Positions 1 to 5,093 of a stretch of DNA of 6,186 nt are shown piece after piece. Numbering within the stretch: position 1 is the stretch's first letter; each line of letters begins with the position of its first letter. This DNA comes from DATDWC01 sp035289805 (lineage in GTDB: Bacteria; Patescibacteriota; Gracilibacteria; Peribacterales; Peribacteraceae). The stretch covers positions 1 through 6,186 of the forward strand of contig DATDWC010000033.1 in assembly GCA_035289805.1 (NCBI GenBank), in the 5' to 3' direction. Position numbers and translations under genes: made by a program. Below the pieces are notes generated by a model. The model saw only the letters and a list, made by a program, of their open reading frames with translations. It did no database searches and was not told where the DNA came from.

Positions 1-1185
1 GATGCAGGTGTTATTCAGTGTATGCACAAACTTCTTCTCGCCTTTTGCGGTTTCGTACTTGATGTTGAGTCGCCTCGCCTGAAAATCTCCTAAGTATGAA
101 CAGGAATGAGTTTCTCCATAGGCCTTCCTCGAGGGCATCCAAGTTTCGATATCCTGCATGTAGAGCTTGCCCTTCCCCATGTCGCCGGTGCAGACATCCA
201 CCACCCTGTAGGGGAGTTTGAGAGCCTGGAGAATATCTTCTGCATTCGTGCGGATTTCCTCAAAGAGCTGTAAGCCACTTGGAATATCGCTAGGGCAGAG
301 AACAACTTGCTCTACTTTTTCGAACTGATGGACACGGTAGAGTCCTTTGGTATCTCTTCCATAGGAACCAGCCTCTCTGCGGAAGCACGCAGAATACCCT
401 GCGTACTTTTTGGGGAGCTCTGCTTCATTGAGAGTCTCATCCTTGTGGAAACTCGCCACCGTGACTTCCGAAGTACCAATGAGGTGGAGATTATCAGGTT
501 CGATCGGTCCCTCTTTTTCCATTTGTCCCCCCACAGCATAGATATTGGATTGATCGACTCCCGGAAAAAACCCCGTCCCCATAAAGCACTCGTACGAGGC
601 AAGGAGCGGTGGAGAGAAGAGCGTCCAGCCTTTCTCGACGAGGGAATCCATCGTAAAGCGAAGAACTGCTTGATGGAGCCTTGCGCCATCCCCTTTGAGG
701 AAGTAACTCCGCGCTCCTGCGATCTTTGAACCACGCTTGAAATCAAGGATATCGAGTGCTTCGCCAAGTTCCACGTGATCCTTCGGCTGAAAATCAAACT
801 CTGGAATCTTGCCCCAGGTCTTCACCTCCACATTCTCGGAATCATCCTTGCCCGTTGGCACACGGTCGAGCGGGAGATTCGGGAGCATGAGCTGTGTCCG
901 CTTCCAGCTTTCCTCGAGTGTTGCAAATTCCTCCTCAAATTCTTTGAGTCTGGTGGAGAGCTCCTTCATCTCTGCGAGTGCTACATCCTTCTCCTCACCC
1001 TTCATCACAGGAATTCTCTTCGAAACACTGTTCTTCTTCGCGCGCATCTCTTCGACTGTCTGCAAGAGCTCTAAGTAGCGCGCATCTATTGTGAGGAACT
1101 CATGGATGTTCACTTTGACGCCTTTACGATCTGCCGCCAATTGGTAGAGCTCGGGTCGTGCGCGGAGATCAACGAGATCAATCAT
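1..1185 (-). CDS. serS: Seryl-tRNA synthetase, C-terminus cut by window edge
   Basis: Class II aminoacyl-tRNA synthetase that charges tRNA-Ser (and tRNA-Sec where present) with serine in the cytoplasm. The minus-strand frame is open from the start to base 1, about 395 codons. Residues about 30-105 are charged and helical, as expected for the tRNA-binding coiled-coil arm, and are followed by LPNLPLDRVPTGKDD. The catalytic domain shows TSEV near residue 238, motif 2 (FRREAGSYGRDTKGLYRVHQ) at about 268-287, and motif 3 with SCS then GDFQARR at about 366-372. The last visible residues are VHTLNNTCI, so by comparison with the usual 420-430 residues some 30-35 are missing. I chose the ATG at 1185 (MIDLVDLRARPE) because it aligns with the normal family N-terminus. 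An in-frame ATG at 1200 would add five residues. Neither start has a clear ribosome binding site. It lies downstream of purH and the four-helix gene on the same strand and may be co-transcribed. Identification is firm. Confidence 0.96.
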   Translation of the reverse strand, partial: MIDLVDLRARPELYQLAADRKGVKVNIHEFLTIDARYLELLQTVEEMRAKKNSVSKRIPVMKGEEKDVALAEMKELSTRLKEFEEEFATLEESWKRTQLMLPNLPLDRVPTGKDDSENVEVKTWGKIPEFDFQPKDHVELGEALDILDFKRGSKIAGARSYFLKGDGARLHQAVLRFTMDSLVEKGWTLFSPPLLASYECFMGTGFFPGVDQSNIYAVGGQMEKEGPIEPDNLHLIGTSEVTVASFHKDETLNEAELPKKYAGYSACFRREAGSYGRDTKGLYRVHQFEKVEQVVLCPSDIPSGLQLFEEIRTNAEDILQALKLPYRVVDVCTGDMGKGKLYMQDIETWMPSRKAYGETHSCSYLGDFQARRLNIKYETAKGEKKFVHTLNNTCI

Positions 1186-1227
1186 ACCGTGGGGAAGCAT
1201 AGCCTGTGGTTCCAATAGGGAAAAGAA

Positions 1228-1262
1228 GATTCCAAAACTCCAAGACTCCAAGAAGCCAAGGT
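1228..1262. repeat. Left octamer array flanking the four-helix gene
   Basis: On the plus strand this reads as successive 8-bp units: GATTCCAA, AACTCCAA, GACTCCAA, GAAGCCAA, GGTTCAGG. It lies just beyond the stop codon of the four-helix gene. It is the inverted counterpart of the array at 1679-1727, so the two could pair in a transcript of this region. The periodicity is read directly from the sequence; any role is inference. Confidence 0.75.
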
Positions 1263-1270
1263 TCAGGCAA

Positions 1271-1678
1271 TTACTCTTCGACTTTCTTTATCATACTTGT
1301 GAGAATACGGACTAATTGGCGTGCTTCTGCAATCAGTTCCGCCCTTTCTTTCTCTTGTTCTGAATCATTGATTTCAAGCAACGTAAGCCAGTGAATACTT
1401 TCCTTCGCCTCTTTGCGCGCAATACGAAGTGATTTCAGTGAATCTCTCCTACTCAATCCTTCACCAGCTTCGATGTAATTTGCTCCAACGGAACCGGATG
1501 ATCGAATAAGCTGTTTTCCATCCTCTTTATTGCTTAAAGTTCTTGGTATGGCGCGCACTAAATTACGTACCCGCGAGGCAAAAAGAGTGGCACGCTCCTG
1601 AAAATCAAAAGGGGGCTGCACTGTAGGTTCAGAGAACATATGGTGGCGCACGCTATCACACCTCAGCATCCTGAGCAT
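1271..1678 (-). CDS. Four helix bundle protein, 23S rRNA intervening-sequence (IVP/S23) family
   Basis: Small helical protein of the family first seen inside intervening sequences of 23S rRNA genes and common as free-standing genes. Its molecular role is not established; related four-helix proteins include the Avd accessory protein of diversity-generating retroelements. Family-like features are the segment LIRSSGSVGANYIEAGEGLS, then RDSLKSLRIARKEAKESIHW, and a charged C-terminal helix ending in KKVEE. The first ATG gives 135 residues. The family core begins around FQERATLFASRVR, so the true start may be downstream: ATG at 1639, or a GTG at 1654 preceded by GAGG at about 9 nt. Inverted arrays of an 8-bp repeat flank the gene, and the upstream array touches the purH stop codon. 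This suggests a cassette inserted into a purH-serS transcription unit. The family call is firm; the start codon and function are uncertain. Confidence 0.9.
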   Translation of the reverse strand: MLRMLRCDSVRHHMFSEPTVQPPFDFQERATLFASRVRNLVRAIPRTLSNKEDGKQLIRSSGSVGANYIEAGEGLSRRDSLKSLRIARKEAKESIHWLTLLEINDSEQEKERAELIAEARQLVRILTSMIKKVEE

Positions 1679-1727
1679 CTTGAATTTTGGAATCCTGGCG
1701 TCTTGGAGTCTTGGCGTCTTGGAGTCT
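1679..1727. repeat. Right octamer array flanking the four-helix gene
   Basis: Read on the minus strand, from the purH stop toward the four-helix gene: GACTCCAA, GACGCCAA, GACTCCAA, GACGCCAG, GATTCCAA, then AATTCAAG. The period is 8 bp and the consensus is about GACKCCAA. It is in inverted orientation to the array at 1228-1262. It directly abuts the purH stop codon, leaving no other intergenic sequence. Confidence 0.8.
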
Positions 1728-3263
1728 TTAGTGCCTAAACGCCCTCACCCCCGTTGTGACCATTGCAATTCCAAGTTCTTCTGCCTTTGCAAATACTTCT
1801 GCATCCTTCACGGATCCCCCCGGCTGGATAACTGCAGTAATACCAGCCTTTGCCGCTTCCTCCACAGCATCAGGGAAAGGGAAGAATGCATCCGATGCCA
1901 TCGCGGCTCCCTTCGCTCTCTCCCCTGCCCTCTTTGCCGCAATCCATGTGGAATCCACGCGACTCGTCTGTCCTGCGCCGATACCTACGGTCACAGCATC
2001 TTTTGCAAACACAATCGCGTTGCTCTTTGCATGCTTGACGCATTTCCATGCAAAGAGGAGATCGAGAAGCTGATCGGATGATGGCTTTTTCTTTGTCACG
2101 ACTGTCACATCCTTCTCTGTAATGATCCGGTTATCCGGATTCTGAAGGAGCATCCCTCCAAGTGCGGTTCGGTACGTGGTGCATTCGTTTATTTGCAGAT
2201 TTTTGTTTTCGATGAGTCTGATATTTGGCTTCTGCTCAAGTATTTTAAGTGCTTCGGCTTCGTACGAAGGTGCAATGATGACCTCCACAAACATCTTCTG
2301 TTCGATAATCTTCTGGGCAATTGTAGCGGTACATTCCCGATTCAATGCAATGATCACACCGAAGGCACTCAATCTGTCCGCGTCATATGCGCGTTGGAAG
2401 GCTTCTTCGATATTTTGATGCGATGCGATACCCGATGGATTCGCATGTTTCACGAATACTGCAGTCGGCTCAGCAAAATCTTTTACAGCAGTCCATGCCC
2501 CATCGGCATCCAGAATATTTAAATAGCTGATTTCCTTCCCCTGCAATTTTTTCCAGGGATTTGCATGTTGCATGAGTTCAGTTTGAGAGACAGATTCATT
2601 CGCGTGACGTAACCCAAATCCCGATACCAACTCAAAGAAGCTTCCCCATTGATGGGGATTCTCCCCGTACCGAAGCGTCTGTCCGTTTGTCATCATCACC
2701 CCAGCATTTTTTCCTTCACTCAGCCACGAGGTGATCATCTCATCGTACGCAGCCGTGCGGAGGAATACCTTGGACGCAAGTTCTTTGCGAAGCTCCATGG
2801 AGGTATCCCCCTTCGCTTCAACTTCCTGGAGCACTCGTTCGTAATCTTTGGGATCACAAATCACTGTCACAAATTCATGGTTCTTGGCCGCACTCCTGAG
2901 AAGTGTGGGCCCACCGATATCAATTTGCTCTATTTGGCTGTCACTCTCGAAGGGGTAGAGATTCACACATACCAAATCGATGGGCGTGATCTTGAGTTCT
3001 TGCATCTCCTTCTTGTGCTCTGCATCGCCGCGACGGAAGAGAATCCCTCCCATGATGAGGGGGTGCATCGTCTTCACGCGGCCGGAAAAGCACTCGGGAA
3101 AATTGGTGACATCTTCAATTGAGGTCACTGGGATTTTGGCTTCGATCAAAGCTTTGGCCGTTCCACCGGTCGAAATGATTTCGATACCCTTTGAGTGAAG
3201 ACTTTTTGCAAATTCCTTGATTCCCGTTTTATCTGAGACAGAGAGGAGTGCTCGTTTCATCAT
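1728..3263 (-). CDS. purH: Bifunctional AICAR formyltransferase / IMP cyclohydrolase
   Basis: Catalyses the last two steps of de novo purine synthesis: formylation of AICAR with 10-formyl-THF to FAICAR, then ring closure to IMP. At 511 residues it is full length. The N-terminal cyclohydrolase (MGS-like) domain shows LLSVSDKTG (residues 6-14), STGGT (31-35), GRVKTMHP (61-68, with the conserved Lys at 64), VNLYPF, and GPTLLRSAAKNH. The formyltransferase domain shows VKHANPSG with the catalytic Lys-His pair at 272-273, DADRLSAFG, SDAFFPFPD, and the family-typical end GVRAFRH. One oddity is Met at residue 71, where most homologues have His (usual form HPxxHGG). The start could be either of two adjacent ATGs (3263 or 3260). 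A purine-rich AGGAGGGG lies about 20 nt upstream, too far for a normal ribosome binding site. The lipoprotein gene is 54 nt upstream and the four-helix cassette immediately downstream. Identification is certain. Confidence 0.98.
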   Translation of the reverse strand: MMKRALLSVSDKTGIKEFAKSLHSKGIEIISTGGTAKALIEAKIPVTSIEDVTNFPECFSGRVKTMHPLIMGGILFRRGDAEHKKEMQELKITPIDLVCVNLYPFESDSQIEQIDIGGPTLLRSAAKNHEFVTVICDPKDYERVLQEVEAKGDTSMELRKELASKVFLRTAAYDEMITSWLSEGKNAGVMMTNGQTLRYGENPHQWGSFFELVSGFGLRHANESVSQTELMQHANPWKKLQGKEISYLNILDADGAWTAVKDFAEPTAVFVKHANPSGIASHQNIEEAFQRAYDADRLSAFGVIIALNRECTATIAQKIIEQKMFVEVIIAPSYEAEALKILEQKPNIRLIENKNLQINECTTYRTALGGMLLQNPDNRIITEKDVTVVTKKKPSSDQLLDLLFAWKCVKHAKSNAIVFAKDAVTVGIGAGQTSRVDSTWIAAKRAGERAKGAAMASDAFFPFPDAVEEAAKAGITAVIQPGGSVKDAEVFAKAEELGIAMVTTGVRAFRH

Positions 3264-3317
3264 CGGCGAAAGGATTCTACCGATCCCCTCCTGCCTTGTG
3301 AACCAAACGAGGGAGGA

Positions 3318-3614
3318 TTATCCACAGTTCTGCTCGATGAATTCGCGGATTGTGCCGAGCCTCGCATCGCGGGTACGGAGTGCCATTCCCTTCAAATTCG
3401 GCATCAAACGCTCAAAAGCCGTCACTCCCTGTTCGTAGTGGCGCTCCACAGATCCACAGTACTGCGAAGGCTCTGCTCCGGTCTCCGCAATGGTGTTCAG
3501 AGTGTGTTCTGCTGCTTCCACAGATTTATCGTACTCGAGCTCGCCGGGGAGGTATTCCTTCTCCCCGCTACAAGCAGTGATGAGAAGGAGAAAAAGAAGA
3601 AGAGAATAGCGCAT
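3318..3614 (-). CDS. Small predicted lipoprotein, unknown function
   Basis: A 98-residue ORF with a short lipoprotein signal peptide: basic start MRYS, a hydrophobic run LLLFLLL, and lipobox ITAC with the acceptor Cys at residue 15. Processing would leave about 84 residues anchored by lipid outside the cytoplasmic membrane. The mature part is mostly polar and probably helical. It contains two further cysteines (in SQYCG and at the C-terminal NCG) that could form a disulfide. I recognise no family. It lies 54 nt upstream of purH on the same strand and could be co-transcribed, although no functional link to purine synthesis is apparent. No Shine-Dalgarno sequence precedes the ATG. The signal peptide makes a real gene likely; function is unknown. 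Confidence 0.75.
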   Translation of the reverse strand: MRYSLLLFLLLITACSGEKEYLPGELEYDKSVEAAEHTLNTIAETGAEPSQYCGSVERHYEQGVTAFERLMPNLKGMALRTRDARLGTIREFIEQNCG

Positions 3615-3639
3615 GGGAGAAAAATGGAAGAATGGACTG

Positions 3640-3675
3640 CCAGCCGTAGCTCCCGCGTGCAGGAGCGAAGTCTGG
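3640..3675. repeat. Palindromic element, copy R1, at the tRNA-Thr 3' end
   Basis: A 36-bp imperfect palindrome: outer arms CCAG/CTGG, then CCGTA, a stem of GCTCC/GGAGC, and GAAG. It shares the CGTA-stem-GAAG..TGG layout with three elements at 3787-3957. It lies between CTG and AGC on the plus strand, the same junction as the other copies. Its last three bases (TGG, plus strand) form the CCA of tRNA-Thr on the minus strand. Confidence 0.75.
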
Positions 3676-3747
3676 AGCCGCTTCGGGGAATTGAACCCCG
3701 GACCTACGCATTACAAGTGCGTCGCTCTACCCCTGAGCTAAAGCGGC
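3673..3747 (-). tRNA. trnT: tRNA-Thr (anticodon UGU), CCA encoded
   Basis: A complete cloverleaf on the minus strand. The acceptor stem is GCCGCTT/AAGCGGC. The D stem is GCTC/GAGC around AGGGGTA. The anticodon stem is ACGCA/TGCGT around loop CTTGTAA, giving anticodon TGT, which reads ACA (Thr). The variable region is AGGTC, and the T stem CGGGG/CCCCG surrounds TTCAATT. The discriminator is T, followed by CCA. The tRNA body is 72 nt plus CCA. It is the intact member of a tandem series whose upstream members are decayed 5' halves. The CCA overlaps the end of palindromic element R1. Confidence 0.97.
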
Positions 3748-3764
3748 TTATGATGAAGAAAGAT

Positions 3765-3838
3765 CAAGTGAGTTGCTCTACCACTGCTCGTCTCGGCGGA
3801 GTCCGCCGAAGGCGGACGAAGACGGAAGCTAAAGCGGC
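3765..3838 (-). pseudogene. Decayed tRNA-Thr 5' half, interrupted by element R2
   Basis: On the minus strand this begins with GCCGCTTTAGCT, identical to the first 12 bases of the intact tRNA-Thr. A 40-bp palindromic element interrupts it. It resumes as CAGTGGTAGAGCAACTCACTTG, close to the intact D arm and 5' anticodon strand. Similarity stops within the anticodon loop: there is no 3' half, T arm or acceptor partner, so it cannot be a tRNA. The ACTCA anticodon-stem strand differs from the ACGCA of the intact gene, so it may derive from another Thr isoacceptor. It lies 17 nt upstream of the intact tRNA. Confidence 0.8.
3787..3826. repeat. Palindromic element, copy R2
   Basis: A 40-bp element with central stem GTCCGCC/GGCGGAC around GAA and outer arms CGTCT/AGACG. 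It sits exactly between CTG and AGCT (plus strand), which are adjacent in the intact tRNA-Thr gene. The outer arm differs from R1, R3 and R4 but remains self-complementary, suggesting that the hairpin itself is kept. Confidence 0.85.
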
Positions 3839-3878
3839 TTTTAAGATAAGAAGGATCGAGTGCGTCGCTCTACCCCTG

Positions 3879-3918
3879 CCTGTCGGCCGTAGTCCCGCAA
3901 GAGCGGGACGAAGGCTGG
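3879..3918. repeat. Palindromic element, copy R3
   Basis: A 40-bp element: CCTGTCGGCCGTA, stem GTCCCGC/GCGGGAC around AAGA, then GAAGGCTGG. It is immediately followed by R4 in the same orientation. It shares its first 13 bases exactly with R4. Confidence 0.88.
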
Positions 3919-3957
3919 CCTGTCGGCCGTAGTCCGCCCCGGGCGGACGAAGGTGGG
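3919..3957. repeat. Palindromic element, copy R4
   Basis: A 39-bp element in tandem with R3: CCTGTCGGCCGTA, stem GTCCGCC/GGCGGAC around CCG, then GAAGGTGGG. Its right end abuts AGCTAAAGC of the tRNA-like copy, the same junction as R2. The stem differs from R3 by compensating changes (CCCGC/GCGGG versus CCGCC/GGCGG). Confidence 0.88.
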
Positions 3958-4000
3958 AGCTAAAGCGACATACAATTACTCTACCAGAGAAGAGAAACTC

Positions 4001-4387
4001 TTACTCCGCTACGAAAGGAACCTCACGCGCAAAACGCGTTCTTTCTCTATAAAAAACTTTGCCAGGAGGGATCGCAGAAGGTGTTTTTCTCTTTTCGCGT
4101 TCTTCGCGACCCAAAGCTAATACTCTTTGCACAAATGCATGCACGATCCCCGTACTTGCCCGCATCATATACCCCTGTCTGTCTCCTGTAAGGGAAGCTG
4201 CAATGTTTGCATGAGGAGAAATCGCATCCCTGAGAAATCGAATCATTATGTTTTCGTGACAATTTCCCTGGAGAACACTAATCTGATCCTGCAGTGCTTG
4301 TTGGATACTCTTCCCCAGTTCAGGCGAAGAGATACCGGGAGGTAAATCTCGCAGAGCCATTGCTACAAGGCGGGAAATAGCAACCAT
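4001..4387 (-). CDS. Hypothetical protein, 128 residues
   Basis: An open frame filling the space between the decayed tRNA copies and the detached rnpB 3' end. The product would be soluble, without signal peptide or membrane segment, and mostly helical, with an N-terminal amphipathic part (MVAISRLVAMALRDL) and a basic region near EEREKRKTPSAI. I recognise no domain. The start is the ATG at 4387, about 20 nt from the edge of the detached rnpB copy. No Shine-Dalgarno sequence is visible. The stop lies about 14 bases beyond a D-arm-like fragment (CTGGTAGAG, minus strand). No better frame competes across this stretch, but with no homologue recognised it could be spurious. Confidence 0.5.
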   Translation of the reverse strand: MVAISRLVAMALRDLPPGISSPELGKSIQQALQDQISVLQGNCHENIMIRFLRDAISPHANIAASLTGDRQGYMMRASTGIVHAFVQRVLALGREEREKRKTPSAIPPGKVFYRERTRFAREVPFVAE

Positions 4388-4404
4388 AGCGAAAACACTG
4401 TATC

Positions 4405-4458
4405 ACACGAAAAACGGGCCCTAAGCCCGTCCTTGATTCCGCTCTTTCGATACGCCGA
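4405..4458 (-). repeat. Detached copy of the rnpB 3' end and terminator
   Basis: A 54-bp direct repeat of 5040-5093, with 50 of 54 positions identical (differences at 4409, 4431, 4436 and 4446). On the minus strand it contains TCGGCGTATCG, the P1 3' strand GAAAGAGCGGAATC and the ACGGGC/GCCCGT hairpin with a T run. No other part of rnpB accompanies it, so it is a remnant or an attachment-like copy rather than a second gene. The GNAT gene lies between the two copies. Confidence 0.88.
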
Positions 4459-4473
4459 TTTTTCGCGAAGGTA

Positions 4474-4479
4474 TATACT
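4474..4479 (+). promoter_or_regulatory. Candidate -10 box for the GNAT gene
   Basis: TATACT (5/6 match to TATAAT) lies six bases before the GTG start. Transcription would begin at or within a base or two of the start codon, implying a leaderless mRNA. No convincing -35 box is visible. Confidence 0.4.
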
Positions 4480-4485
4480 ATCAGG

Positions 4486-5037
4486 GTGACAGAAATCCTT
4501 GATTCGTTAGAAAACGAGCCAAACTGGGAAATCGGTTTTGCAAAACCGGGCGATGGCGCGGGGATCGCGGAGGTGCAAAAAACCGGGTGGCTAGCGACGT
4601 ATCCCGATCCTTCTATTGGTTTTACCAAGGAAGATATTGATTCTTTGCAACTCGAATCCCCCGAACGAATAGCAAAGTGGGAATCGGGTATTGAGAATCA
4701 AAATGAAGGAAAAGGGATTTGGGTGGTCAGAGGTGAAGACAAAATTATCGGGTATGCGGTGGGAGAAAAAACTCCAGAAAAACAAGAGCTGAAAGCTCTC
4801 TATGCATTGCCACGCTACCGTGGGAAAAAAGTGGGGAAAGCCCTCATGGACAACACACTTGTATGGTTTGACCCGACGCGAGACATTGTCGTATGGGTGT
4901 TCAGTCACAATAACACTGCGATCAACTTCTACAACAGGTATGATTTTGAAAAGAGTGGAAATATCGATGCGCCAGAAATTAACGGCAAAAATATTCCCAT
5001 CCTCGAAATGATACGGAAGGCAATTCCCATAGATTAA
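4486..5037 (+). CDS. GNAT-family N-acetyltransferase
   Basis: A 183-residue cytoplasmic acetyl-CoA-dependent acyltransferase; the substrate (amine, antibiotic or protein N-terminus) cannot be deduced. The GNAT fold is visible in order: WEIGFAKPGDGAGIAEVQ (strand 1/helix 1), GWLATYPDPSIGFTKEDI typical of this subgroup, IWVVRGEDKIIGYAVG (strands 2-4), and motif A LYALPRYRGKKVGKALM at 105-121. In motif A the pyrophosphate-binding RGKKVG carries Lys where the motif often has Gly. Motif B is NNTAINFYNRYDFE at 142-155. The GTG start at 4486 is the only reasonable one: no other start codon lies between it and the domain, and a TATACT box is just upstream. The gene lies between two copies of the rnpB 3' end, points toward rnpB, and ends just before the shared hairpin. 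It looks like a small acquired cassette without its own recombinase. Confidence 0.93.
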   Translation: MTEILDSLENEPNWEIGFAKPGDGAGIAEVQKTGWLATYPDPSIGFTKEDIDSLQLESPERIAKWESGIENQNEGKGIWVVRGEDKIIGYAVGEKTPEKQELKALYALPRYRGKKVGKALMDNTLVWFDPTRDIVVWVFSHNNTAINFYNRYDFEKSGNIDAPEINGKNIPILEMIRKAIPID

Positions 5038-5039
5038 GT

Positions 5040-5093
5040 ACACAAAAAACGGGCCCTAAGCCCGTTCTTGGTTCCGCTCTCTCGATACGCCGA
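5040..5093 (-). repeat. Rnp-proximal copy of the 54-bp direct repeat
   Basis: The actual 3' end of rnpB (part of the P4 3' strand, P1 3' strand, terminator). It is repeated at 4405-4458 with an offset of 635 bp. Similarity starts inside the conserved CTCGGCGTATCG segment and ends just after the T run. Confidence 0.88.
5044..5066 (-). terminator. Rho-independent terminator of rnpB
   Basis: On the minus strand AACGGGC and GCCCGTT form a 7-bp stem around TTAGG, ending in a run of T. It directly follows P1 of rnpB. The same hairpin begins about 10 bases after the GNAT stop codon on the plus strand, but the T run is weak there, so bidirectional use is possible though uncertain. Confidence 0.88.

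Larger units (their letters stand above)
3857..3969 (-). pseudogene. Second decayed tRNA-Thr 5' half, interrupted by elements R3 and R4
   Basis: On the minus strand it starts with GTCGCTTTAGCT (one change from the intact tRNA). It is interrupted by 79 bp and resumes as CAGGGGTAGAGCGACGCACT, identical to the intact tRNA over that stretch, then CG. Similarity ends in the anticodon loop, as in the copy at 3765-3838. Both copies are followed by related spacers: GATCCTTCTTATCTTAAAA here and GATCTTTCTTCATCATAA before the intact tRNA. The tRNA 5' half and its leader were therefore duplicated as one unit. Not functional as a tRNA. Confidence 0.8.

Noticed and set aside
307..1078. Plus- and minus-strand ORFs overlapping serS (such as 312-797 minus, 307-729 plus, 775-1074 plus)
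   Set aside because: They lie entirely within a continuous serS reading frame with all class II motifs; they are alternate-frame shadows.
1756..3198. Several plus-strand ORFs antisense to purH
   Set aside because: purH is full length and canonical; the antisense frames show no recognisable domain.
3438..3932. 164-codon plus-strand ORF across the lipoprotein gene, tRNA-Thr and palindromic elements
   Set aside because: It translates through a tRNA gene and repeats in antisense and has no domain.
3787..3957. CRISPR-like array
   Set aside because: The 40-bp units are palindromic insertions of variable sequence, two of them directly adjacent, without regular unique spacers.
3765..3969. Split or intron-containing tRNA genes
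   Set aside because: The copies lack any 3' half nearby and the interruptions are D-arm palindromes, not anticodon-loop introns; decayed halves explain them better.
3977..3987. Third tRNA 5'-half copy (CTGGTAGAG on the minus strand)
   Set aside because: Only about seven bases match the D arm; mentioned as a possibility but too short to annotate.
4405..4458. A second RNase P RNA gene
   Set aside because: Only the last 54 bases of the gene are present; P3, the core and the P4 5' strand are absent.
4320..4628. Minus-strand 102-codon ORF across the detached rnpB end and the start of the GNAT gene
   Set aside because: It covers a repeat and a real gene in antisense and shows no domain.
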